Below, piece by piece: positions 47,904 through 57,630 of a stretch of DNA of 64,000 bases. Positions within the stretch are counted from its first letter, which is position 1; the number at the start of each line of letters is the position of its first letter. The DNA comes from a virus. The position numbers were made by a program, and so were the translations under genes. Under the pieces are notes generated by a model, which did no database searches, was not told where the DNA came from, and was given only the letters and a program-made list of their open reading frames with translations. The stretch is taken from the IMG/VR virus record IMGVR_UViG_3300045789_000711, positions 16,933-80,932 of that record, one strand, 5' to 3'.

Positions 47904-50900
47904 ATGATTAAAAGTATTAATGAAATTGTCCCGCCTAATCTCAGTACCAAATCGCTTATTGCCGACGTACAAGCCTTTGAGCCGTATGGTTCCAAAGCCT
48001 TAAACCGACAAATGCGCGGGATATTGAAAAAGGGTATTTACTCGGGATTTGATGTTAAACCAGCGACGGCCCTTAATGTTCGGGTTTCATCTACAGGTGT
48101 TGATTCTGCAGCGTCAGTCGAAGTAGGGACTAGTTGGCTTATTAATGTAAGGCAACAATTTGACATCGACGTCGCCGTTCCGGCAGGGCGTATATCCAGC
48201 ATTGTGATGACGGCATTCTATGATGGCGTCACGTTAACGGATCAGGTTGATGCAGATTCAGCCGTTAAAGCGGTATCAATCTCTGCTGTGAACGCGGGTT
48301 CTGAGCCTGCAAACAGCCTTATTTTGTGTCAAGTCAATGTGCCATCTAATGCGACATCACTCACTCAGGCGATGATTAGCTACGACAAACGTGATCGTGT
48401 GTCACTTGAGGGCTTTTTTAACAAGCTCGATGAAGATCATATAGCGCCTAAAGGCCAATGGCTTAGAACGATATTGAATCGCGGTATTAAGCCGTCGCTT
48501 GATAACGTTCGAGCTGCTGCAGTTGACACTATCGGCACCACGGATTCATGGTTTAAAGAAGTCTGGGCTTATAGCTATCGAGGCGGCTCAATCAACGTCG
48601 AGGGCGCTATCACGTCAGGCGGCACACCCGTTGTCCTAAAGGGCGACTTTGGCGTTGGTGGTACGTCAATACTGCTCGCAGATAACACCGATCTAAATGC
48701 GTTGCCTGCTGAGAATGGAGACTATCGAGGCATTAAGCTGCTTAACACGCCCGATGGTGCGACGGTGAGTAATCGCTGGTGGCACATAACCCATAAGGCG
48801 CATTCAACACAAAATTCAATCCAAATAGCATTCCAGTACCAAAGTGCTGGTGCCAGTAATGTACCAATGCATACTCGTACACGCTCTAATGGAGTTTGGA
48901 CGGCTTGGGAACAATCATATACCACTAGCTTTAAGCCAAATAAAACCGACGTTGGTCTGTCTGCTTTAGCTAACGAACGCCAGTATTCAGCGCAAAATAA
49001 CAATATCGGTGCTGCAGCGACTAACTATGCTGCAGGTAATCATGATCACGATACTGCTTATGCGGCTAAAAGCCATACTCACCCTTGGGCCGACGTTATC
49101 GGCGCACCCGTGTTTACGTCTCGATGGCCAACGTGGAGCGAGGTTTCCAGTAAGCCTGCAACCATGCCACCAAGCGCGCATACTCACCCATGGGCCGAAG
49201 TAACAGGCGCACCTATTTACACGACTCGCTGGCCTGCATGGGATGAAGTAACAGGCAAGCCTGCCACCATGGCACCAAGCTCGCATACTCACCCTTGGGC
49301 GCAAGTAACAGGCGCACCCATTTATACGACTCGTTGGCCTGCATGGGGTGAAGTGTCCGGTAAGCCTGATACTTATGAATTTGGGCGCACGTTAGCCGTC
49401 GGTGATGACTTAAATAATCTGCTCACTACAGGGTGGTACGATAATCAGGCCGATTCTAATGCTACGGTAGTGAAAAACTATCCAATAACACAAGCGGGTA
49501 AGCTTGAGGTTCACAGCCAAGGGGCAATGGTTTACCAGCGATACACTTCATACTCGACCTCAATTGTTCACTTAAGAACGCGATACAATGGAGTGTGGAA
49601 AACATGGGCCGAGCAATACAGCGTTAATAACAAACCGACTTATGCCGATGTTGGTGCTGCTGCAGCGTCGCATACTCACCCATGGTCACAAGTCACAGGC
49701 GCGCCTGTTTATACAACTCGCTGGCCTGCATGGGATGAAGTAACGGGTAAGCCGTCAACGATGGCCCCAAGCTCGCACACGCATGATTGGGCGCAGATTA
49801 CTGGCGAACCCATTTACACGACTCGCTGGCCTGCATGGGATGAAGTAACAGGTAAGCCGTCAACGATGGCCCCAAGCTCACACTCGCACCCATGGTCACA
49901 AGTAACAGGCGCACCAGTCTATACGACTCGCTGGCCTACCGTTGCCGAAGTCGGTGCTTTAGCTGCTGGTGGCACTGCGGTAAACGCGAATGCTATCGGG
50001 GGCGTTGAAGCTCAATATATCCCTAGAAATGATACCAATCGAGTGTCAAACCCAGAGGGTGCCTACTCTACAGGGACAGCGGCCACCGTTACGGGTGCAA
50101 TCAAGATCACTCTGCCTCAGTCGTGGACAAGTACAATGATGCGTATGCGTATCAAGATTTACTTGTACGGTGATGATCAGGCATTTGATATTATTGTTGG
50201 CGGCTATAACTACTCAACAAGCAGCGCTTGGGCTAACTGCTCTGCATTCGCTGGTGGCGATATGCCAAGCGCGCTTGATGGTCTGAAAATCCGCTTTGGC
50301 CACGATGGTTCTAAGTGCTGCATTTGGATTGGTGAGGTTAACTCAAGTTGGAGCTACCCACAGGTTTATGTAACTGATTTTGAATATGGATTTTCAGACA
50401 CTACAGCTTCACGCTGGAATAATGGTTGGAACGTTGGCTTTGTTACATCATTTACAACCAAAGTCGATATTACTAAAACTGTCCATAAGCCATATTCAAC
50501 CAACAATAAGCCGTCTCATTCTGATATTGGCGCTGCTGCAGCGTCGCACACTCACCCTTGGGCGCAAGTAACAGGCGCACCGATTTACACGACTCGCTGG
50601 CCAACGTGGAGCGAGGTATCGAACACGCCGACGACAATGCCGCCAAGCGCACATACTCACCCATGGGCTGAGGTGACAGGCGCACCGATTTACACGACTC
50701 GATGGCCAACGTGGAGCGAGGTTTCAAGTAAGCCGACGACAATGCCGCCAAGCGCACATACTCACCCATGGGCTGAGGTGACAGGCACACCCGTCTACAC
50801 AACTCGCTGGCCAACTTCGTCAGAGGTAGGGCTGGGTAACGTGCCTAATACGGTTCATTCATCCAGCTCAGCTATCAATACCGTTGCGGTGCGTGATGGT

Positions 50901-52481
50901 TCGGGTGATATTGCTGTTCGCTCAGTTCGCTCTGAATATGCTGATTCAACCACGATAACGGGGTCGATCGGGTTTAGGGTTAACAATTCAACCGATAATT
51001 ACATGCGTTTCTGTAATAGTCCGACTGCTGTTCGTGGCTGGCTTGGTGCTGCGGCTTCCTCTCATACTCACTCGTGGGCTGAGGTGACAGGCGCACCGAT
51101 TTACACGACTCGCTGGCCTACATGGGATGAAGTAACGGGTAAGCCTGCCACTATGGCCCCAAGCTCGCATACTCATGATTGGGCGCAAGTTACTGGCGCG
51201 CCTGTTTATACGACTCGCTGGCCAACGTGGACAGAGGTTTCAAGCAAACCGACAACGATGCCACCAAGCGCGCACACTCACGCGTGGGCCGAAGTGACAG
51301 GCGCGCCAGTCTATACGACTCGCTGGCCATCTTGGGGTGAGGTGTCAGGTAAGCCGTCTACGATGGCCCCAGATGCTCACACACATGGCGGCTGGGATGT
51401 TAGAACACTTGGCAGCTACCTTAACGTAACCAGTGACGGCAAGTTAGTTGCTAACAATACTGGGGTTCGCCGCGTTGGCATGTATGGTATTTACGATGCC
51501 GCAAAGATTGGCCATATCTGGTCAATGGGTGAGGCCTACGTTATTGACCAAGCAGGCGCTAACTTCGGCACCCTGTACGGCGCGGCTTATTATCACCCCA
51601 ATAACGGTAAGGGCGCTTATGCTGGGGGCCACCAATTCATTTGGGTTCAAAGTGGAGGGCCAACGGTTGCGCTAGGTGATAATATTTGGACTAGCGGTGC
51701 GGTGTTTGAATATGGCGCGGCGCTTAACACGCGTTACGCTGCAATCTCTCACACTCACCCATGGGCGCAAGTGACTGGCGTTCCCGTTTATACAACTCGC
51801 TGGCCTAACTCTTCTGAGGTTGGTCTGGGTAACGTACCTAACACGGTTCACACAACTGCACCAACGGCCAATACCGTTGCAGTGCGTGACAGTGCAGGCG
51901 ATATTACGACTCGTTTATTTAAATCTACCTATGGCGATCAAGCTGATATCTCGGGCGGCATGGCATTTAGATACAACACGACAGATAACTACATTCGTTT
52001 CTGTAACAATCCGGCAGCCATTAGAAGTTGGCTTGGCGCTGCTGCAGACTCGCACACGCACTCATGGGCGCAAGTTACTGGCGCGCCAGTTTATACAACT
52101 CGCTGGCCAACGTGGAGCGAGGTTTCAAGTAAACCGACGACAATGCCGCCAAGCGCTCATACTCACCCCACGAAAAAAGCGTATACAGCTTTATACACGA
52201 CGATACTTGCGAACGGCACGATTGTATTAACTCAATCATACCTAAACTTTGATGGCTTGCTATTTCTAATGGCTAACGATGGTGATACTTATAACTTTAC
52301 TCGTGATATGGATGTTTTCGAGCTAGAACTTATTTATAACCGTGGCAAAGAATTTCCGTTGGTAGGCGTAGATGGTTATCGTTGGTGGGCTACGATTAGC
52401 GCTGATAGACGCACGTTTTTACAAGGTTCGGAGAATACAAAGGTGATTGCCATTTATGGTTATACTTACACTACGGCTTAG
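47904..52481 (+). CDS. Tail fibre with 14 repeat units
   Basis: 1525 aa. N-terminal attachment region; then 14 copies of a ~35-residue unit of the type HTHPWAQVTGAPIYTTRWP (13 with TTRWP, one with TSRWP), interspersed with variable inserts such as DNA-like 'receptor' blocks. The HxH motif is the metal-binding motif of T4 gp37 and related fibres. The repeated DNA could recombine to change fibre length or specificity. C-terminal 90 residues form a separate tip. Long side or tail fibre for host recognition. Confidence 0.82.
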   Translation: MIKSINEIVPPNLSTKSLIADVQAFEPYGSKALNRQMRGILKKGIYSGFDVKPATALNVRVSSTGVDSAASVEVGTSWLINVRQQFDIDVAVPAGRISSIVMTAFYDGVTLTDQVDADSAVKAVSISAVNAGSEPANSLILCQVNVPSNATSLTQAMISYDKRDRVSLEGFFNKLDEDHIAPKGQWLRTILNRGIKPSLDNVRAAAVDTIGTTDSWFKEVWAYSYRGGSINVEGAITSGGTPVVLKGDFGVGGTSILLADNTDLNALPAENGDYRGIKLLNTPDGATVSNRWWHITHKAHSTQNSIQIAFQYQSAGASNVPMHTRTRSNGVWTAWEQSYTTSFKPNKTDVGLSALANERQYSAQNNNIGAAATNYAAGNHDHDTAYAAKSHTHPWADVIGAPVFTSRWPTWSEVSSKPATMPPSAHTHPWAEVTGAPIYTTRWPAWDEVTGKPATMAPSSHTHPWAQVTGAPIYTTRWPAWGEVSGKPDTYEFGRTLAVGDDLNNLLTTGWYDNQADSNATVVKNYPITQAGKLEVHSQGAMVYQRYTSYSTSIVHLRTRYNGVWKTWAEQYSVNNKPTYADVGAAAASHTHPWSQVTGAPVYTTRWPAWDEVTGKPSTMAPSSHTHDWAQITGEPIYTTRWPAWDEVTGKPSTMAPSSHSHPWSQVTGAPVYTTRWPTVAEVGALAAGGTAVNANAIGGVEAQYIPRNDTNRVSNPEGAYSTGTAATVTGAIKITLPQSWTSTMMRMRIKIYLYGDDQAFDIIVGGYNYSTSSAWANCSAFAGGDMPSALDGLKIRFGHDGSKCCIWIGEVNSSWSYPQVYVTDFEYGFSDTTASRWNNGWNVGFVTSFTTKVDITKTVHKPYSTNNKPSHSDIGAAAASHTHPWAQVTGAPIYTTRWPTWSEVSNTPTTMPPSAHTHPWAEVTGAPIYTTRWPTWSEVSSKPTTMPPSAHTHPWAEVTGTPVYTTRWPTSSEVGLGNVPNTVHSSSSAINTVAVRDGSGDIAVRSVRSEYADSTTITGSIGFRVNNSTDNYMRFCNSPTAVRGWLGAAASSHTHSWAEVTGAPIYTTRWPTWDEVTGKPATMAPSSHTHDWAQVTGAPVYTTRWPTWTEVSSKPTTMPPSAHTHAWAEVTGAPVYTTRWPSWGEVSGKPSTMAPDAHTHGGWDVRTLGSYLNVTSDGKLVANNTGVRRVGMYGIYDAAKIGHIWSMGEAYVIDQAGANFGTLYGAAYYHPNNGKGAYAGGHQFIWVQSGGPTVALGDNIWTSGAVFEYGAALNTRYAAISHTHPWAQVTGVPVYTTRWPNSSEVGLGNVPNTVHTTAPTANTVAVRDSAGDITTRLFKSTYGDQADISGGMAFRYNTTDNYIRFCNNPAAIRSWLGAAADSHTHSWAQVTGAPVYTTRWPTWSEVSSKPTTMPPSAHTHPTKKAYTALYTTILANGTIVLTQSYLNFDGLLFLMANDGDTYNFTRDMDVFELELIYNRGKEFPLVGVDGYRWWATISADRRTFLQGSENTKVIAIYGYTYTTA

Positions 52482-52483
52482 TT

Positions 52484-52495
52484 AAATCCTAACAA
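52484..52495 (+). promoter_or_regulatory. ACATCCTAACAA-type site before lysis operon
   Basis: AAATCCTAACAA, 11 of 12 matches, after the fibre stop and 79 bp before the holin gene. Confidence 0.45.
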
Positions 52496-52523
52496 ATCGG
52501 CCTTAAGTTCTCTTTACCTAACT

Positions 52524-52561
52524 ATCCCTCACTATCTCGAATTAAGATGTGAGGGATTTTT
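52524..52561 (+). terminator. Terminator between fibre and holin
   Basis: ATCCCTCAC / GTGAGGGAT with a 16-nt loop and TTTTT. It ends the late tail operon; the holin ribosome binding site AGAGGAG follows. Confidence 0.75.
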
Positions 52562-52574
52562 AGAGGAGTTAACA

Positions 52575-52880
52575 ATGTTTGAAACAGAAAAACTCCCTCT
52601 TGCTTTGGCTGTTCTTGCGCTATCCGTGCTGGCGGGTGTCGCGTCTTACTTACAAGGTAGGCGAGAAGATCGGTTTCCATCGGGAATATTGCAATTGGGG
52701 GGTGAAATAACGTCAGCGGTGGTAGCAGGGGTGAGTACGTTATTTCTAGGGGCATGGCTTGAATACCCCGAAGCGTTAACGTGTTTTACATCTTTAATAG
52801 CGGCGTCTAATGGCAAGGAGTACATGAGCCTTGCGAGTAAGGCGTTAACAGAAAAATTTAACTTAGGTACAAAAAAATGA
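52575..52880 (+). CDS. lydA: Holin (LydA-like)
   Basis: 101 aa. Two or three hydrophobic segments: LPLALAVLALSVLAGVASYL (about 7-26) and ITSAVVAGVSTLFLGAWL (about 45-62), with RREDRFPSG between, the signature of the Phage_holin_3_3/LydA-type family. Holins permeabilise the inner membrane at lysis. Next gene overlaps by 4 bp (ATGA). Placement after the tail fibre fits a late lysis module. Confidence 0.75.
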   Translation: MFETEKLPLALAVLALSVLAGVASYLQGRREDRFPSGILQLGGEITSAVVAGVSTLFLGAWLEYPEALTCFTSLIAASNGKEYMSLASKALTEKFNLGTKK

Positions 52881-53311
52881 CTTTAGATTTTAGCGGTATC
52901 CCAGCGTATTCGGTAATTGCATTAGTGATAGTAACTGCACTCATTGACCGATTTATTGCAGTACGGGGGCGATTGCAAGTCAACAAAGTTGAGCATTATC
53001 GCAATAATGGCGGGATGATCCGTTTCGCTCTTCATTATTCAATAGCTTCGTTGCCGTCATGGTCTGAGATCCGTTACTCGCTGGTGGATAAAAACAATCC
53101 AACAACGGTGATTAGCGGTAAGACTAGGGGGCTGGACTTTAGTAAGAAAGGGCTTAATGCTGAGTTTTTACTGTTCAAACAAGACATTGTTAACGAGGGT
53201 GAGTGGGAACTAAAGATTAAGGTGATCACAATGGCAGGTCGCTTAAATCCGCTTTATAGCCTGTTCCCTGTTCAAGTCTTTTTCACTCAAACAGTAGGGA
53301 TTGTTAAATAA
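52877..53311 (+). CDS. LydB-like antiholin candidate
   Basis: 144 aa, overlaps the holin by 4 bp. N-terminal membrane segment SVIALVIVTALIDRFIAV (about 12-29), then a soluble beta domain. P1 LydB (about 147 aa) is the antiholin partner of LydA and sits directly after it. The call is by position and size; sequence similarity not checked. Confidence 0.5.
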   Translation: MTLDFSGIPAYSVIALVIVTALIDRFIAVRGRLQVNKVEHYRNNGGMIRFALHYSIASLPSWSEIRYSLVDKNNPTTVISGKTRGLDFSKKGLNAEFLLFKQDIVNEGEWELKIKVITMAGRLNPLYSLFPVQVFFTQTVGIVK

Positions 53312-53937
53312 TGAATGACGAACGTTTTAGTCAGAATAAAAAGCGTTATTTCACCGTTGATTTTGACAACGCAACCGAGCGCGGCCTAAAGCCGTTGATC
53401 AAAGCGTTCGAGAAAGCAGGGGCCGTGATAGCCGAAACAGTGGCCGATAACACATCTAAACGCCAAGATGGCCAACTGCAAAAGAAAGCCCAGTTTATCT
53501 TTAACAATGGCCAGTCTATTGTGGTGCTTATTGCTGATACTGGCGACATTACTCAAACCAAACTTAACAGCACAATCGTTCCGGTTCGTGACCTAAGTTC
53601 GATTGATAACTATGCCCGTGAATTAGCTAACCTCATGAGCAACCAGCAAGCGCGCTTTGATAAGGCGTTAGCTCGCAAGGCTGCAGCGGTAATCAAAGAC
53701 ACGTCTAACGTTAAGCCTGCTACACGAAGCTTTAACGCTCGCATTGTTGAGGCTATGCAAGCAGTTGATTCGGCCACCAGCAACTTAGAAGCTGAAAGAA
53801 AGCGACTTGATCAAAACCGCAAAGCCAGCGCCACTAACACCAGTGAACTGGAAAAATTAAAGATGAAATTAAGCGCCCTCAAAAGTGAGGAAAACAGCTT
53901 AGTGGAAGCCATTTTAGCCAAAGGGGGGACTATCTAA
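53311..53937 (+). CDS. DarA/DdrA-like defence-against-restriction protein
   Basis: 208 aa. Residues 8-130 match the DarA N-terminal domain pattern: YFTVDFDNATERGLKPLIKA, QFIFNNGQSIVVLI, LNSTIVPVRDL. C-terminal coiled coil. In P1, Dar proteins are packaged and protect injected DNA from type I restriction. Overlaps the preceding and following genes (TAATG), forming one operon with DarA- and DdrB-like genes. Confidence 0.65.
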   Translation: MNDERFSQNKKRYFTVDFDNATERGLKPLIKAFEKAGAVIAETVADNTSKRQDGQLQKKAQFIFNNGQSIVVLIADTGDITQTKLNSTIVPVRDLSSIDNYARELANLMSNQQARFDKALARKAAAVIKDTSNVKPATRSFNARIVEAMQAVDSATSNLEAERKRLDQNRKASATNTSELEKLKMKLSALKSEENSLVEAILAKGGTI

Positions 53938-56900
53938 TGTTGCCAACTAGAATCATTATGAACGCGCTTGTGTATGGCTTAAGCAGCATGCAAGTAACAC
54001 AGGCCCAGTATGAAGAGTTAGCGACGGGTGACGATAACATGCTGTTCGAGTCATGTTCACGTCAAGAGCTTGAAGCTACCTATCTATACGACAAGCCTAT
54101 CGAGCGTGAGGCGATGTTTGAAGCTATCACGACAACCGCCAAGCGTGTAGAAAGGACAATGAACGCGTTTAATCGTGAGCTTAATCGTCAGTTATCCGGC
54201 ACCGAAATCACGTCGTCAGGCGCGGAAGTGTCCGAGCCTCGCGTAAGCGGTGGCTTTGCGACTATGACGGCTCGTTTCCCGTTGTCTGATGGTCAAAGCA
54301 TTGCCATTATCTTTCATTCGCCATCGGGCAAGGCGACATCAATTGTCGCTGATGATGTGCTAATTGCATTCCGCTTTCTGTTAAACAAGCGCGATGTAAC
54401 CGCCACAGTATCGCCTGCTGGTGGCCAAGATATCTCACTTAAGCAAGTGACGTTAAAGCTGTCTAACTTAGCGGAGCGCAATTCTGAAAAGTTCCAAAAA
54501 ACTCAGTCAGCCAATAACGCTAAGAAAGATAAACTTGCTGCACTGCAGACCGAAGCTGAAACAAAAGAAACAGAGCTTGGTCAGGTGATTGCTGATGCTG
54601 ATAAAGAAGAGCAAAGCCTAGCCAGTGTTGAAAATGAGTTAGGCACTTACCAAGGCGTTGTTAAGAAAGCAGAAGACCGCGTGGTAGCCCTACGTAAGAA
54701 GCTTGAAGCATTGAGCAAGGTTAAAGAAGATAAGCCAGTCAAAGCGACTAACGAGCCTGTTCGTGCTGCTATTGGTGACTTAGCGCCTGCCCGTGAAGCG
54801 AGCAACTTGATTAACTTGCTTAAAGCGTGGGCTGATGCAAAAGATCGTGGCGATGCCAATGCACAAGACGAAGCCGAGGCTGCAGTTCTTTATGCCCGTA
54901 AAACATGGGTTGACAAGAATTACAACGAACGCCAGTGGATCAACTTAATCAATCAAATTCGTCGCGGTGTTGAAGTGGTATTCACACCGGAAAATACGGT
55001 TAAACGCTTTAAAGAGACTGGCATTGATCCTAATGCAATTCCTCGTGAGCTAATCCCAGTATCACAGTCCGGCCTATCGCCATCGGATGAGGCCGAGCTT
55101 GGCGTGATGAAACAGTTTCTTGCTCAATCAATGGAAAAGTACGAGGGCATTCTATCGGGCGATCCGGCTTGGGCTGGTTATGAAGCTAAAGCGGTACCGT
55201 TATCAATCAGTAGCCGTGTTGAGCGGTTAGACAAGCAGGGCCGTGTCGCGCTAATGGATGCGTTTATTGAGCTTGTTGTGTTGGCCAGTGAGAATGCATC
55301 AAAGCCGTTGTTCACTCGCTCTCATTCTATTTGGAACCGAGCAGACCGCGTGAAAGTACCGGAAGATACTAGTAAGCCAGAATCACCCGCAAAGCCTAAG
55401 CAAGAAAAGGCAACTAATGAGACGCTAACGTTCGTGCATTACGCCAAGCGTTCAGGCTCGCTACAAGATGCGCCTGCAGGGGCGGTAGATTCACTGCCAA
55501 AGGCCCAAGTAATCTTTAACAATGAAATGGTCGCGTTATTGGCCAGCGTTGAACTGGTTAACTATGTTGGCGTGTTGACGTATACGCAAAAGCTTACTGA
55601 TTCAGATATTACTAAGTATGACTTAGTTGAATTGGACGTAAACAAAAAGGTCGCTACCAGTACGCTAGTGGGCGCTATCGATTTCAAGGTTGAAGTCAGT
55701 AATCGAGTTGGCCGTAACTTTGGCAAGACGTGGGATCAGCTTGGTTATATCGCACCGACTGAATTGCTTAGTATCATTGCTGATGATCCACGCTTTGATG
55801 CTGTTACCCGTAAGCTGCTAATTACCCGCGCGCAAACCTACGCCGTCGAAAACAAAATCAATGTTGATATTGCTGTTAATGGCAAAACAGATTTGTTCTG
55901 GTACGGCTTAAGAGCGCGTCCGTTCTCGTTTGGTGGTGCGCCTAATATGCGCCCTAGAGTAACGCTTACTCATGAAGAGGCAGCGGCTAAGTTCCCTGAT
56001 TTAGCTAATGACAATAACGCGCTGCGCCATGGTGCCATTGCTTATGCTTACAAACTGTCAGACAAAGACGTTTATGATTATGAGCTGGTGGACTTAAGCG
56101 AACGCCAAGCCCGTATTGATGGCAAATCGTTAAGTGAAGACGACTACGATATGGTGTTGGGTGAGCTGGTCTATGCTGCGATGGATGCCTACGGCGAGTC
56201 AGCAACTAAGATATCAAGAGCCACTTTCGATTCGCTTTCTCAGTCGTTGCTATTGGCTAAGGATCCCTTTGCTAAGTTTGCTAAAAACACCGACCTATTT
56301 AGAGATCGTAAAGATAACGTTGAGCGCTATCAAGCTTTGGTTACGTTCCGCAAAACAGCCAAGGTCGAAGACTTCTTAGAAGAGTTACGTCTATATGTTG
56401 TCGAAGACGGTGCTGATACAACGGCCCAAGCCAATGATGAGCTAATCGACATTAGCGAACTGTCCAAAGAAGATAAAGACCGCCTGCAAACGCTTAATGA
56501 TGCGGGTTACGTTATCCCTAACACCAAGGGCGAAATCACGGTTACATCAACAATCCCAATGGAAGCTTACGACTTTGATTTGACCAAGACCTTTACGGTT
56601 TCTGATTTAGAAGAGTACGCCGACGTTATTGATGATATCTATGCGGAATACACCAAAAGTGGCCGCTACACTAAATCGCGTTTACAGCTTGAGCCGTTGA
56701 TTGGTGTTGAGCGTAAAGGCTATGTCGATATTAACGGTGACAAGGTATCAATCAAATTTGGTATTGAGTTAGGCAAAAACTATAAAGCCTCTAAAGACAA
56801 ACCGTTTGAACACTACTTCATTGAAGTGATGTTGAATGGCTCGAAAATGAACCGTACCGCTAAAGTCTTCGCGTCAGGTGAAAACGATGAGTTTATGTTT

Positions 56901-57233
56901 GATGGTGGCATTTTAGATCCAACGCCAGCGAAAGGCTTTGAATCATTAATTTATGAGATTGAAGATTCATTCGTGTTAACGCTTGATGATGGTGAGGGTT
57001 CCGACGTGCAAGAGGGTGGTGACAACGTGAGTGATGAGCAGGGTAAATCTGATGTAATCGTTAAAGCGCTTGAGAATGCGTTAAACAACGAGACAGACAC
57101 AGAGGCGCTACTTGATTTACTTGAGAAGTCTATCGATGAGCTTGAAGCGTTGAACGCTTACGATGAGAACGAAGCGCTTATAGAGCGTGTTTCTGATCGT
57201 GTGACTGAGTTGCTTACGTTGGAGGGTGAATAA
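53937..57233 (+). CDS. Large DarA-like polyvalent protein
   Basis: 1098 aa. Residues about 90-190 contain RFPLSDGQSIAIIFHSPSGK and DDVLIAFRFLLNKRDVTATV, the second type of DarA N-terminal domain seen in polyvalent proteins, then a coiled coil (about 190-260). The C-terminal 300 residues are acidic and helical. Proteins of this size and type are injected with phage DNA and protect it from restriction in P1. No catalytic motif identified. Confidence 0.6.
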   Translation: MLPTRIIMNALVYGLSSMQVTQAQYEELATGDDNMLFESCSRQELEATYLYDKPIEREAMFEAITTTAKRVERTMNAFNRELNRQLSGTEITSSGAEVSEPRVSGGFATMTARFPLSDGQSIAIIFHSPSGKATSIVADDVLIAFRFLLNKRDVTATVSPAGGQDISLKQVTLKLSNLAERNSEKFQKTQSANNAKKDKLAALQTEAETKETELGQVIADADKEEQSLASVENELGTYQGVVKKAEDRVVALRKKLEALSKVKEDKPVKATNEPVRAAIGDLAPAREASNLINLLKAWADAKDRGDANAQDEAEAAVLYARKTWVDKNYNERQWINLINQIRRGVEVVFTPENTVKRFKETGIDPNAIPRELIPVSQSGLSPSDEAELGVMKQFLAQSMEKYEGILSGDPAWAGYEAKAVPLSISSRVERLDKQGRVALMDAFIELVVLASENASKPLFTRSHSIWNRADRVKVPEDTSKPESPAKPKQEKATNETLTFVHYAKRSGSLQDAPAGAVDSLPKAQVIFNNEMVALLASVELVNYVGVLTYTQKLTDSDITKYDLVELDVNKKVATSTLVGAIDFKVEVSNRVGRNFGKTWDQLGYIAPTELLSIIADDPRFDAVTRKLLITRAQTYAVENKINVDIAVNGKTDLFWYGLRARPFSFGGAPNMRPRVTLTHEEAAAKFPDLANDNNALRHGAIAYAYKLSDKDVYDYELVDLSERQARIDGKSLSEDDYDMVLGELVYAAMDAYGESATKISRATFDSLSQSLLLAKDPFAKFAKNTDLFRDRKDNVERYQALVTFRKTAKVEDFLEELRLYVVEDGADTTAQANDELIDISELSKEDKDRLQTLNDAGYVIPNTKGEITVTSTIPMEAYDFDLTKTFTVSDLEEYADVIDDIYAEYTKSGRYTKSRLQLEPLIGVERKGYVDINGDKVSIKFGIELGKNYKASKDKPFEHYFIEVMLNGSKMNRTAKVFASGENDEFMFDGGILDPTPAKGFESLIYEIEDSFVLTLDDGEGSDVQEGGDNVSDEQGKSDVIVKALENALNNETDTEALLDLLEKSIDELEALNAYDENEALIERVSDRVTELLTLEGE

Positions 57234-57577
57234 TGGCCAAGCTAAGTATTAAGGAAAAAATAGCCGTTCAACGCGACAACCTATCCATTAAGAAACAATT
57301 GCAGGCTGGTGGCCTTAAGGTCAAAGAAAAGCTAGCACTGCAGCGCCAGTGGAAAGAAAACCTAAAGCGGCTTGATGTTAAGCCCGTAAAGGAAACGCCA
57401 GATAACGGCGCGTTAAGCTTGATTGAACGCTTTGTTACTGGGGCGTTTAACAACTTAGGCCTAAGTCAGTTTGTCGCTGTGATAGATGACGTCAACGGCG
57501 AGGGCGCAACACTTGATCAAGTCAAGGTCGGCGCTAAAAGCTGGGCCGAAGCTAATCAGCAATTGATAGCTGCGTAA
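57233..57577 (+). CDS. Small basic protein in Dar operon
   Basis: 114 aa. Lys-rich N-terminal helix region (KIAVQRDNLSIKKQLQAGG; VKEKLALQRQWKENL) followed by a short C-terminal domain. Starts 1 bp within the upstream stop. Probably a Dar-associated internal head protein. Confidence 0.5.
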   Translation: MAKLSIKEKIAVQRDNLSIKKQLQAGGLKVKEKLALQRQWKENLKRLDVKPVKETPDNGALSLIERFVTGAFNNLGLSQFVAVIDDVNGEGATLDQVKVGAKSWAEANQQLIAA

Positions 57578-57630
57578 CGTTAGTTAAATCTATGGGCTAG
57601 GTTCACTAGCCCTATTTATTTAGGTGTCAC

